From Acidobacteriota bacterium (lineage in GTDB: Bacteria > Acidobacteriota > Holophagae > Thermotomaculales > Thermotomaculaceae): a stretch of DNA of 25,148 nucleotides. Location: the NCBI GenBank assembly GCA_003650445.1, contig QMQE01000011.1, positions 1 through 25,148 of the forward strand, given 5' to 3'. Below, in pieces: positions 7,027 through 14,807 of this stretch. The notes under the pieces are model-generated. The model ran no database searches. It was not told where the DNA came from and saw only the letters and a list, made by a program, of their open reading frames with translations. Each line of letters begins with the position of its first letter. Positions within the stretch are counted from its first letter, which is position 1. The position numbers and the translations under genes were made by a program.

Positions 7027-7978
7027 TCTGCGGGATATCGGCATAAAATTTTTTCGAATTGGATTGATTATTTGTGCAATGACCGGACTCCTGTGGGTCG
7101 GTTCTCATTTTTCCCTGTTGGAACAGAAGGGGGAAGCTGATGTGTACGAGCTTTTTCAGGGACCTCAGAGAGGAATGCCGGATTTTCAGGAAGGGGGACA
7201 AAACGGAGATATCGGTCACACTCTGGTCAATGGCCAGCGCTTCGCGTATTCCATTGAGGTGGTCCCCGCATCTGTCCATGAGGTGATTTCATTTTATAAA
7301 AAGCTGTATACACCCAGGCGGATTCGAATGATTCCAGACGCGGACATGAAACGGATGGGTTTTGTCCCCGGTAGCAAAGCAAGTAGAATTCTCGAAGGAT
7401 TTGAACGGGTAATCGGCCTCAGTGGAGCCCCGGTCTTCACAAAGGAAGGGCCGTCCTACGGCTTTCTCGGCGTTCTGGATAAGGGCGACAATGAAAAGTG
7501 GTTTATCAAGAAGGGTTCGATGAAAGATTCAGTTGTTGGTAAAGTGGTGGTAGCGATGAAGGAAGAGCCTGATTCTGATAAAACAACCGTTATCCGCTAC
7601 TGGACCGAAGGCCCCTTTCAACTGGAAAAGATATTTCCTCAAAATGGAGAGGATGTACCAGGGGAAGATCTGGAGGATGTGGATCGCCATCCCTATTCCC
7701 AGCGCTTGCTTTCTATGGAGCAGGCAGATAAGTGGGGAGTAGCTTCCACGTTGATTTATGCAGTGGATGATACACCGGCCAATACAAGCGCATATTATCT
7801 TGCGGACCTCCGTGGAAACGGCTGGTCTGTTCCCGATGCCGCCATCAAAGGGGCAAGGCGGGCCGGGTACAAGCTTACACTGTTTGCCCGAAAAGGGGGC
7901 AGGCAGTTAACCATTCTATTTGGTAGAACAGAAGGTGATTCTACCCTGGTGACAATGATTGAACAAATGCAGAAATAA
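7016..7978 (+). CDS. Unrecognised membrane-anchored protein of the Tad locus
   Basis: A 320-residue protein that I do not recognise. The GTG at 7016 is chosen because GGAGG lies eight bases upstream and the longer frame would run 120 bases into tadE. A membrane helix (about 12-31) places the rest outside the cytoplasm. The soluble part looks like two related units. The first (about 76-200) begins YSIEVVPASVHEVISFYKKL, and the second (about 240-320) begins LIYAVDDTPANTSAYYLADL then GNGW. Each ends in a hydrophobic strand followed by TTVIRYW or STLVTMI. The second resembles small alpha/beta domains of the form 'xxFYxxxLxxxGW'. It sits between tadE and cpaB, so a structural role in the pilus envelope complex is plausible but inferred from position only. 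Confidence 0.65.
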   Translation: MVLNLRDIGIKFFRIGLIICAMTGLLWVGSHFSLLEQKGEADVYELFQGPQRGMPDFQEGGQNGDIGHTLVNGQRFAYSIEVVPASVHEVISFYKKLYTPRRIRMIPDADMKRMGFVPGSKASRILEGFERVIGLSGAPVFTKEGPSYGFLGVLDKGDNEKWFIKKGSMKDSVVGKVVVAMKEEPDSDKTTVIRYWTEGPFQLEKIFPQNGEDVPGEDLEDVDRHPYSQRLLSMEQADKWGVASTLIYAVDDTPANTSAYYLADLRGNGWSVPDAAIKGARRAGYKLTLFARKGGRQLTILFGRTEGDSTLVTMIEQMQK

Positions 7979-8006
7979 TGATTAACCTACGGATTAAGGA
8001 GGGGAT

Positions 8007-8816
8007 ATGGACAAGAAAAAGGCATTGATTTTTGCGGTAATACTGGCAGTTGTCGGTGTTATTCTGATCCAGCTGATGGTCAGCGGGGAAAAGAAAAAGT
8101 ATACGGACGAATCCATGCTGGCAAATGTGCTGGTTGCAAAGCGAAACATTGCGGCAGGGACGCCGATTGATCAGAAAATGCTGAAAGGGAAGAAGCTCTA
8201 TAAGAACTATCTTCCCAAAGATGCCATTCGGGTGTCCTCGTTAACCCAGATTATCGGAAATGCCCCGAAGGTGGATATCAAAAAGGGAGACCCGATACTG
8301 ACTTCTTTTTTCAAAGCGGGGGTTGCCGGTGGGCTGACATCCTCCTTCCTGTCTTCTGCGATTTTACCGGGAGAACGGGCGATTACAGTTCGGGTGGATC
8401 AGGAATCCAGCGTAGCTGGGTTGATTCGACCGGGTGACTATGTAGATATAATGGGTACTTTTGACAAACCTGGCACTGCACCGGTAAGGACAACGATAAC
8501 CATGCTCCAGGCTGTACCTGTGCTGGCAATCGGCAGCCAGATCGGGGTGGGAGCCAGTCAGAAGGAGCGGGCTCAGAAAAACTATGGATCCATTACCCTT
8601 TCCGTGACGCCGCAGGAAGCGGAATTAATTGAATTTGCAAGGCGGAAGGCAAAACTTATCTTTGTCCTGAGGAATGCGGAAGACCAGAAAACAGAGGAAA
8701 AGATTCCGGAAGTAAATTTCAGCAATATCTTCGGAAAAGCGGGACTGGCTGCAATGCAGAAACGAAGAGATGCCATGAACAAGAAACGCCATGGGAAAAT
8801 TGAAATTCTGAAATAA
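8007..8816 (+). CDS. cpaB: Flp pilus assembly protein CpaB/RcpC
   Basis: A 269-residue protein starting at ATG 8007 behind AAGGAGGGG. A membrane anchor (about 6-26) is followed by an SAF domain (ANVLVAKRNIAAGTPIDQKML, about 39-59). The CpaB/RcpC core then continues with ILPGERAITVRVDQESSVAG and LIRPGDYVDIMG, and ends with ITLSVTPQEAELIEFARRK. CpaB/RcpC proteins work in the periplasm with the secretin, and the SAF domain is proposed to bind polysaccharide or peptidoglycan. The C-terminus adds a basic tail. The gene is 28 bases after the unknown gene and 11 bases before the secretin, the usual cpaB-cpaC pair. Confidence 0.92.
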   Translation: MDKKKALIFAVILAVVGVILIQLMVSGEKKKYTDESMLANVLVAKRNIAAGTPIDQKMLKGKKLYKNYLPKDAIRVSSLTQIIGNAPKVDIKKGDPILTSFFKAGVAGGLTSSFLSSAILPGERAITVRVDQESSVAGLIRPGDYVDIMGTFDKPGTAPVRTTITMLQAVPVLAIGSQIGVGASQKERAQKNYGSITLSVTPQEAELIEFARRKAKLIFVLRNAEDQKTEEKIPEVNFSNIFGKAGLAAMQKRRDAMNKKRHGKIEILK

Positions 8817-8827
8817 GGGAGTTTATC

Positions 8828-10051
8828 ATGAAAAAAGTATTTATTTTTGTTGCGATTGTACTGTGTTCGTCCATGTTTGCAATGGCGGAGGACATCACCC
8901 TTGCTATGGGGCAACAGAAGGTATTGAGTGGCACCGGTGTGACATCCGTTTCCGCCGGGAATCCGTCTGTTGTGGCTATTTCTATTCCCAAAGACCAGTC
9001 CAAGGTAATTCTACGGGCAGTGGGAGTGGGTTCGACTCAGGTCAGCCTCATCATGCAGGGAGGGACGACCCAGACTTATACGGTTACGGTTATTGCCCAG
9101 GACCCAAACAAGATCAAGGGGGAAGTCAGTACCTTACTGGCTGGAATTGAGGGAATTAAGCTGAATGTCGTGGGGAATCGGGTGATTATTGATGGCCAGA
9201 TACTCACCAAAAACGACAATGACCGGATTGACAAGGTCGTCAATCTCTATGGGGACCAGGTTGTAAAATTCGCCGAGTTCAAACAGGCCTATCTGCCGAA
9301 AGAAGACAATATTCTGGTGGAATTCAATGTGGTGGAGGTCTCCAATCAGAAGATGGGAGATTATGGAATCAATTGGGATAAGGCCATCAAAGGGCTCGGC
9401 GTCAATTATAACTATAATAAAAACCTGGTTACAGGTGCGGTAATGGGCAGTACCCTTGGTATTGTTTCCAACTTCGCCGGGGCACTGAGCCTCATGGTGG
9501 GAAATGGAGATGCACGGGTTTATGATACCCACAAGGTAATTACCATTGCCGGAAAACCTGCCACCTATTATGCCGGTGGAGAATTCGGTGTTCGGAACAT
9601 TACCCAGGACACATCTACGGTTGAGTGGAAAAAATATGGCACAAAATTCAATGTGACACCGGAAATTGATACGCTGGGGAATATGCGTATTACGATTGAT
9701 TCCGAGATATCTTCCCTTGCCGGTGTGATGAGCAACGGTGTCCCTTCTTTGAAGACTGAGAAAATCAATACAGCAGTCCGCATTAAAGAAGGGCAGACAA
9801 TCGCATTGGGCGGGTTTATCAAGAGAATGAAGAGTGAAGATGTCTCCAAGGTACCGGGGATTGGCAGTGTGCCGGTGATCGGCGCTCTGTTCCGTTCCAA
9901 ACAGTACCAGAATGGACGGACCGACGCAGTTGTATTTATCACAGCGAAGCGGGTAACTGCAGACAGCCAGGAAAACAAGCAGATGATTGACAAACCCCTG
10001 CAGGAGTTCAACAAAGAAAAGAAGAAATGGTACCAGAGGGATAAAAAATGA
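8828..10051 (+). CDS. cpaC: Tad pilus outer-membrane secretin CpaC/RcpA
   Basis: A 407-residue protein with a signal peptide (MKKVFIFVAIVLCSSMFAMA, cut after residue 20). Next come the CpaC N-domain (LAMGQQKVLSGTGVTSVSAG, VILRAVGVGSTQVSL), a BON-like segment (about 97-155), and the secretin C-domain ending VRIKEGQTIALGGFIKR, then VPGIGSVPVIGALFRS and TDAVVFITAKRV. The VPxxGxxPxxGxLF block is the secretin signature. The ring forms the outer-membrane channel for the Flp pilus. ATG 8828 follows GGGAG. The length is on the short side for CpaC. The stop overlaps the ATPase start as ATGA, indicating coupled translation. No pilotin-type lipoprotein is seen nearby. Confidence 0.93.
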   Translation: MKKVFIFVAIVLCSSMFAMAEDITLAMGQQKVLSGTGVTSVSAGNPSVVAISIPKDQSKVILRAVGVGSTQVSLIMQGGTTQTYTVTVIAQDPNKIKGEVSTLLAGIEGIKLNVVGNRVIIDGQILTKNDNDRIDKVVNLYGDQVVKFAEFKQAYLPKEDNILVEFNVVEVSNQKMGDYGINWDKAIKGLGVNYNYNKNLVTGAVMGSTLGIVSNFAGALSLMVGNGDARVYDTHKVITIAGKPATYYAGGEFGVRNITQDTSTVEWKKYGTKFNVTPEIDTLGNMRITIDSEISSLAGVMSNGVPSLKTEKINTAVRIKEGQTIALGGFIKRMKSEDVSKVPGIGSVPVIGALFRSKQYQNGRTDAVVFITAKRVTADSQENKQMIDKPLQEFNKEKKKWYQRDKK

Positions 10052-11700
10052 AATTAACTATCGTAGGCAAGGACGGGACCCGAAAGGAACTCAAGTCCAT
10101 TCCTGCGGAGTTCGTGGTGGGCCGGGAAGCTCCGGCCCAGATCGTTCTGCCTTCCTCTGTCATATCAAGAAGCCATGCGGTTTTCCAGGTGAAAGATGGG
10201 CATGTGTGGGTTACGGACACCAGTTCCAATGGCGTGTTCATTGAAAAAAAACGGTTGGAAAAGAATAAACAGACACCTGTTCCTTTGGGAAAACCGGTTA
10301 TTATCGGTGAATACGCGATGGTGTTCGAGCCGGCGCAGGTCGCGCAGAAACAGTCTGCGGTAATTGAAGCTGAGAAGCCGGTAAAAAAAGAGAAACCACT
10401 TACTACAGCCGATTTTTCAGAAGAACAGTTGGATGCCTTGTCCGGAATTCGGGACCAGATTCATAAACGACTCCTGGAAACACTGGACCTCCGCTGGGTG
10501 GACTTTACAGCAAAACGGGATCAGGAGCTCAATGAGCTGGTCAGCAAGCGCCTGGACATGATACTTTCCCAGATGAGCGCGGCAATCCCCAAATGGGTAG
10601 ATCGAAAACTCCTGAAAAAAGAAATGCAGGATGAAGTGGTGGGCCTGGGTCCGTTGGAAGACTTTCTCCGGGACGAAGACGTGAGTGAAATAATGGTTAT
10701 ATCCAAGGACCAGATTTATGTGGAACAGAAAGGGAAGATTGTAGAGTCGAAAAAACGCTTCTCGTCAAACCCCGCGTTGATGGCAATCATTGAACGGATT
10801 GTGGCACCTATTGGGAAACGAATTGATGAATCATCGCCCCTGGTGGATGCCAGGTTGAAAGACGGCTCCCGTGTCAATGCGATCATTCCGCCGCTGGCTT
10901 TGAAAGGACCGTGCCTGACAATTCGTAAATTTGGTACCAAGCGTCTTGGAATCGATGACATGATTGGATTCGGAACTTTGAGTAAGGCAATGGCAAAGTT
11001 TCTGGAAGTTTGTGTCAAGGGAAAAAAGAACATCATTATTTCCGGTGGAACCGGTTCTGGTAAGACGACCCTTTTGAACGTAATTGCCTCATTTATTCAA
11101 CCGGACGATCGGATTATCACCATTGAAGACGCGGCTGAGCTGCGGTTACCTCAGCGCCATGTGGTTACGCTGGAATCAAAACCGGCAAATGTAGAGGGGA
11201 AGGGCGCCATAACAATTCGGGACCTGGTTAAGAATGCGCTTCGCATGCGGCCGGATAGAATTATTGTTGGTGAGTGTCGCGGTGGTGAGGCCCTGGATAT
11301 GCTCCAGGCCATGAATACCGGCCATGCAGGTTCCATGACAACCGGCCACGCAAATTCTCCGGAGGATATTCTGCGTCGGCTGGAGACAATGGTTCTGATG
11401 TCCGGAATGGACTTACCCATTCGGGCGATTCGTGACCAGATTGGTTCTGCCATCGGCATTATTGTCCAGCAATCCCGTTTGTCTGACGGCTCCCGTAAGA
11501 TTATGAAAATTTCAGAGGTTCTGGGGCTGGATGACGAATATAATATTCTTCTGGAAGATGTGTTTACATTCGAGCAAAAGGGTGTAGATGCCAAAGGAAA
11601 GGTCGTAGGGAAACACATGGCTACCGGTTATCTGCCCTCGTTTCTGGCAGACTTTAAGGCCAGAGGCATCGAAGTTCCTGAAGACCTGTTCAAGGTGTAA
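10048..11700 (+). CDS. tadA: FHA-domain fused TadA/CpaF secretion ATPase
   Basis: A 550-residue protein. Residues 1-95 are an FHA phosphothreonine-binding domain (Gly25-Arg26, Ser40-x-x-His43, Asn61-Gly62). A charged linker (about 96-125) leads into the CpaF/TadA ATPase. Walker A is GGTGSGKT (333-340, Lys339), the Asp box is IITIEDAAEL (356-365), Walker B is RIIVGECRGGE (404-414) and the His box is TGHAGSMTTGHA (424-435). The ATPase powers pilin polymerisation at the inner membrane with TadB/TadC. FHA-CpaF fusions are, to my knowledge, found in some lineages, while classic CpaF/TadA lacks FHA. No TadZ/CpaE is seen in the window, so the FHA could serve a recruiting or regulatory role. It starts in a four-base overlap with cpaC, with a weak ribosome-binding site. 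Confidence 0.94.
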   Translation: MKLTIVGKDGTRKELKSIPAEFVVGREAPAQIVLPSSVISRSHAVFQVKDGHVWVTDTSSNGVFIEKKRLEKNKQTPVPLGKPVIIGEYAMVFEPAQVAQKQSAVIEAEKPVKKEKPLTTADFSEEQLDALSGIRDQIHKRLLETLDLRWVDFTAKRDQELNELVSKRLDMILSQMSAAIPKWVDRKLLKKEMQDEVVGLGPLEDFLRDEDVSEIMVISKDQIYVEQKGKIVESKKRFSSNPALMAIIERIVAPIGKRIDESSPLVDARLKDGSRVNAIIPPLALKGPCLTIRKFGTKRLGIDDMIGFGTLSKAMAKFLEVCVKGKKNIIISGGTGSGKTTLLNVIASFIQPDDRIITIEDAAELRLPQRHVVTLESKPANVEGKGAITIRDLVKNALRMRPDRIIVGECRGGEALDMLQAMNTGHAGSMTTGHANSPEDILRRLETMVLMSGMDLPIRAIRDQIGSAIGIIVQQSRLSDGSRKIMKISEVLGLDDEYNILLEDVFTFEQKGVDAKGKVVGKHMATGYLPSFLADFKARGIEVPEDLFKV

Positions 11701-11703
11701 ACT

Positions 11704-12561
11704 ATGGACATTGCTTTATACGCGCTGTCTTACATTCTGATAGCTGGCGGGATTGGATGGGCTGGTTATGCTATGTTTGAGGCGGTTCAATTGGGATATT
11801 CGCGGTATCGCCAGTCGTATGATGCGAAGGTAAACGGCGAATTACAGAAAAATTTCATGCCCTATTCGGCCGACCGTTTTTTCAGGAATAACATGCTGGC
11901 AATGGTGGGATTGGCAGCTGTCGGATATTTGTGGACAGACAGTATACTGTTTACGCTGCTTTTTGGAGCAGCGGGCTACTACCTGCCCAAGCTTTCTCTG
12001 AAAATGGCGGCCCGAAAGCGGGCCGATAAGCTGGAACTGCAGTTGGTGGATGCCCTGTATGTCCTTGCAAATTCGGTTTCAGCCGGGCTGACCATGCCCA
12101 TGGCCTGTGAAGTGGTAACCAAGCAGCTTGTGCCTCCTGTTTCTCAGGAATTCGGGCTGTTGGTGAACGAAATCCGCCTTGGTGTTCCCTTTGACCAGGC
12201 ACTGGAAAACATGGCAAGCCGCCTGAAATCAAATAATTTTGACCTGATGACCACATCTATTCTGGTTGCCCGTCAGACCGGGGGAAATATCTCTGAAATT
12301 TTCAAATCTCTCGCTCTTTCAATTAAGGAGATTATGCGGCTGGAGGCAAAGGTCAAGGCATTAACCGCCCAGGGCAGGATGCAATCTATTGTTCTGGGAG
12401 GACTGCCGTTTTTTCTCGCTGCAATTCTCTCAAAAATCAATCCTGAATTGATGACGCCATTGTTTAACACGGCGCAGGGAACACTCATTCTGTTTCTTGC
12501 CTCCATATTCTGGCTTATCGGTATCTACTTGATTCGAAAAGTCATCAATATTGACATTTAG
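11704..12561 (+). CDS. tadB: Tad inner-membrane platform protein TadB
   Basis: A 285-residue T2SS F-family membrane protein, three bases after tadA. Hydrophobic segments lie near the N-terminus (about 4-28), in the middle (62-92) and at the C-terminus (235-253, 257-278). The cytoplasmic GspF-like domain (about 108-235) contains LQLVDALYVLANSVSAGLTM, then IRLGVPFDQALENMASR and ILVARQTGGNISEIFKSLA, the family's recognisable helices. TadB with TadC forms the inner-membrane platform on which the TadA ATPase acts. The ATG at 11704 has AAGG in GTTCAAGGTG upstream. Length and domain order are normal. Confidence 0.92.
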   Translation: MDIALYALSYILIAGGIGWAGYAMFEAVQLGYSRYRQSYDAKVNGELQKNFMPYSADRFFRNNMLAMVGLAAVGYLWTDSILFTLLFGAAGYYLPKLSLKMAARKRADKLELQLVDALYVLANSVSAGLTMPMACEVVTKQLVPPVSQEFGLLVNEIRLGVPFDQALENMASRLKSNNFDLMTTSILVARQTGGNISEIFKSLALSIKEIMRLEAKVKALTAQGRMQSIVLGGLPFFLAAILSKINPELMTPLFNTAQGTLILFLASIFWLIGIYLIRKVINIDI

Positions 12562-12570
12562 GGGGCAGTT

Positions 12571-13485
12571 ATGATTTATGAACTTGGCGGGTATGTGCTG
12601 TTTTTCATCGCGTTTTTTATTGTAGTATACGCGTTTCTGCCCTCGGAAAAGCAGGTTGAGGAATTTAAATTAAGCCTTCCGGGCGGCCATCTTGAAAATA
12701 AGAAACAACGGATTTTTGAGGAGAATGCATTTGTCCGCGTGACCTATCCCCTGACCCTGATGTTTGCCGCCAAAGCCGGCGGGATGAGAATACCGGAAAA
12801 ATACCTCAAAATGTTGACTCGACGTATCGAATCTGCGGGATATCCATATGGGTTCACTCCGTATGAGTTTATCGGGTTTACCACCATGGTCTCCATTTTG
12901 ATTACATTGTTTGCTGCATTCTTTAACTATTCCTTGACCGGTGACGCTAATCCTGTTTTCCTCATTGTGGCTTTTGTCTTTGGTAATGTGTTCCCTTATT
13001 TTTTCCTTGCCAATCAGTCGGACATGAGAAAGATTGCTATCTACAAGGATTTACCCTACAAGCTGGATGTGCTGACCATGGCGGTGGAAGCAGGCCTTGA
13101 TTTTCTGTCGGCCATCCGCAGGATGGTGGAACGGGATACCACAGGCAGTCCACTTATCGAAGAGTTTTTCCAATTCCTACAGGAAGTCAGAATGGGGAAG
13201 ACCAAGCGGGATGCGTTGAACGACATGGCCAGACGTGCAGACGTTGAAGCGTTGAATAGTGTGGTTTCCGCAATTGTACAGGCAGAAAAAATGGGAACAC
13301 CTGTGGCTCAGGTTTTGAAAGTTCAGGCAGAATCCCTTCGAATTTCCCGCTCCCAGAAAGCGGAGAAGGCGGCAGGGGAGGCTTCTGTCAAAATTATGTT
13401 TCCCCTTGTATTCATTCTGTTTTCAACAATCTTGATTTTGTTCGGTGGAATTATTGTGAAATGGATGAGGGGGGAGTTGTTTTAA
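12571..13485 (+). CDS. tadC: Tad inner-membrane platform protein TadC
   Basis: A 304-residue second T2SS F-family protein, nine bases after tadB and preceded by AGGGGG. It has an N-terminal membrane helix (about 6-23), a central helix pair (about 107-148), a GspF-like domain (YKLDVLTMAVEAGLDFLSAI, VRMGKTKRDALNDMARR, IVQAEKMGTPVAQVLKVQAE) and a C-terminal helix, FPLVFILFSTILILFGGIIV. The GTPVAQVL motif is typical of TadC. It forms the platform heterodimer with TadB. The following DUF192 gene starts 33 bases later with no visible terminator, so transcription probably continues. Confidence 0.92.
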   Translation: MIYELGGYVLFFIAFFIVVYAFLPSEKQVEEFKLSLPGGHLENKKQRIFEENAFVRVTYPLTLMFAAKAGGMRIPEKYLKMLTRRIESAGYPYGFTPYEFIGFTTMVSILITLFAAFFNYSLTGDANPVFLIVAFVFGNVFPYFFLANQSDMRKIAIYKDLPYKLDVLTMAVEAGLDFLSAIRRMVERDTTGSPLIEEFFQFLQEVRMGKTKRDALNDMARRADVEALNSVVSAIVQAEKMGTPVAQVLKVQAESLRISRSQKAEKAAGEASVKIMFPLVFILFSTILILFGGIIVKWMRGELF

Positions 13486-13518
13486 TATCTCTCAATTACC
13501 CGGGAAGGGGACGCCGAG

Positions 13519-13848
13519 TTGAGTGAAGGTACAATTTCTTTTTATTACGATGACGAAACGGTTGAGAAGCGGCCTCTGGTTTCGTGTGACACGGTCTGGA
13601 CACGGGCAAAGGGTATGCTGGGTATTCGAAACAGTACAAATGCGGTGTACCGGATTGCCCCGTGCAATTCAATTCACACGTTTTTCATGGCATTTGCCAT
13701 TGATGCAGTATTCGTGGATCGAAACGGCAATGTATTGAAGTACAAGAATGTTCCGCCTTATCGTCTATTTTCCTGTCGAAGCGCATGGGCAGTGGTGGAA
13801 GGAACGGGGCTCATAAAAGAAAACAAAGCACTTGAACGAATCGTGTAA
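13519..13848 (+). CDS. DUF192 family protein
   Basis: A 109-residue protein. The signature WTRAKGMLGIRN, then IAPCNSIHTFFMAFAIDAVFVDRNGNVL, identifies DUF192 (PC-x-IHTxFM and IDxxFxD). The best start is TTG 13519, eight bases after GGAAGGGG. No ATG is available before the conserved core. Most DUF192 proteins I know have a signal peptide and end in an LEL-x-x-G segment. Here the protein begins directly with the domain and its end (AVVEGTGLIKENKAL) is a loose version of that. The family has no established reaction. It is in line with the Tad genes and is probably co-transcribed with tadC. Its 3' end contains the -35 of the next predicted promoter. Confidence 0.75.
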   Translation: MSEGTISFYYDDETVEKRPLVSCDTVWTRAKGMLGIRNSTNAVYRIAPCNSIHTFFMAFAIDAVFVDRNGNVLKYKNVPPYRLFSCRSAWAVVEGTGLIKENKALERIV

Positions 13849-13860
13849 TGGTATTATAAT
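13832..13860 (+). promoter_or_regulatory. Strong sigma70-like promoter giving a near-leaderless FHA-protein mRNA
   Basis: TTGAAC at 13832-13837, a 17-base spacer and a perfect TATAAT at 13855-13860. The predicted start is near 13867, two bases before the ATG at 13869. There is no Shine-Dalgarno sequence in front of that ATG, which independently fits a leaderless message. Confidence 0.55.
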
Positions 13861-13868
13861 CAGTTAAA

Positions 13869-14807
13869 ATGAGAATTAGAATTGTTTTTTATGTGAAGGA
13901 AAAGAAAGAAAGAGAATTTGAACTGGCCGGTGGAAGAATGACTATCGGCAGGGGAACGGATTGCAACCTGGTTGTCAACGATCCTATGGTGTCTTCCAGA
14001 CACCTGACAATATTCCAGGAAGATGGAAACCTCTATGTGCAGGATGAAAACAGTGTGAATGGAACCTTTCTCAATGGCGAGCCGTTATCAACAATGACTC
14101 TGTTGCATAACAAAGGGGAAGTATCGTTCTGCAACTATAAGATAGTCGTTCACATGGAGGGCGATGGAGGAGAGGCGGAAAGCAGGCCTGTGGAAGAGCT
14201 TGGCGGTAATAAAACAATGATGATTACCCGGGGAGAATTGGACGCGGCACGGAGCAGCAAGTTGCCTTTCAGCAGGAAGCAGATGATTATCGGCGGTGTG
14301 GCCGGTGTTCTTTTGTTGATTCTTCTGGTCCTTGTCTTGCTGCCATCGGGGGGTACCGAGAAAAAGGGCCCGGCTCCCATGCGTGCCGGGATGTTGAATA
14401 CATATTTTTTGAAACTGGATCAGGAGGTTCGAACCAGAATCGATGATAAGAAGAATCTTGAGCAGGCACAGGCTTATTATAATCTGGGGAAAGAGAAATT
14501 AAAGATGGTCAAAGTAAATCATGATGCACTTTTTACCGGATTGTTGTATTTTTATCGGGCGAAGGGAAGTATTATGGAAATTGACCCCAAGCCGCCGCTC
14601 TGGGATGAGCTGAATCCTCAAATTGCCCAGACAGAACAGCAGTTGAAAAAAAAGCTGAAAGAACTGTTTCAGCAGGCATGGCTGGCCGAAACTGATAAGG
14701 ACAAGGAAGCCGCCACTCGGATTTATGAAACGATTCAGGCTATGGTTCCGGATGAAACGTCGTTAATTTACCGAACAGCGGCCTTCAGGATGGCAAAATT
14801 AAAATGA
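13869..14807 (+). CDS. FHA domain, single TM helix, helical C-terminal domain
   Basis: A 312-residue protein. The FHA domain spans about 1-98 with Gly27-Arg28, Ser42-x-x-His45 and Asn64-Gly65. A charged linker with Thr residues (GGNKTMMITRGE) and one membrane helix (about 140-158, ending LLPSGG) follow. The C-terminal 150 residues are helical and rich in Gln, Lys and Glu (LEQAQAYYNLGKEKLKM), like degenerate TPR units. Expected topology is FHA in the cytoplasm and helical part in the periplasm. ATG 13869 is kept despite having no ribosome-binding site, because the first beta strand of the FHA fold starts there, as in the next gene. It overlaps that gene by four bases. It is a paralogue of that gene's product. 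The binding partner is unknown. Confidence 0.8.
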   Translation: MRIRIVFYVKEKKEREFELAGGRMTIGRGTDCNLVVNDPMVSSRHLTIFQEDGNLYVQDENSVNGTFLNGEPLSTMTLLHNKGEVSFCNYKIVVHMEGDGGEAESRPVEELGGNKTMMITRGELDAARSSKLPFSRKQMIIGGVAGVLLLILLVLVLLPSGGTEKKGPAPMRAGMLNTYFLKLDQEVRTRIDDKKNLEQAQAYYNLGKEKLKMVKVNHDALFTGLLYFYRAKGSIMEIDPKPPLWDELNPQIAQTEQQLKKKLKELFQQAWLAETDKDKEAATRIYETIQAMVPDETSLIYRTAAFRMAKLK

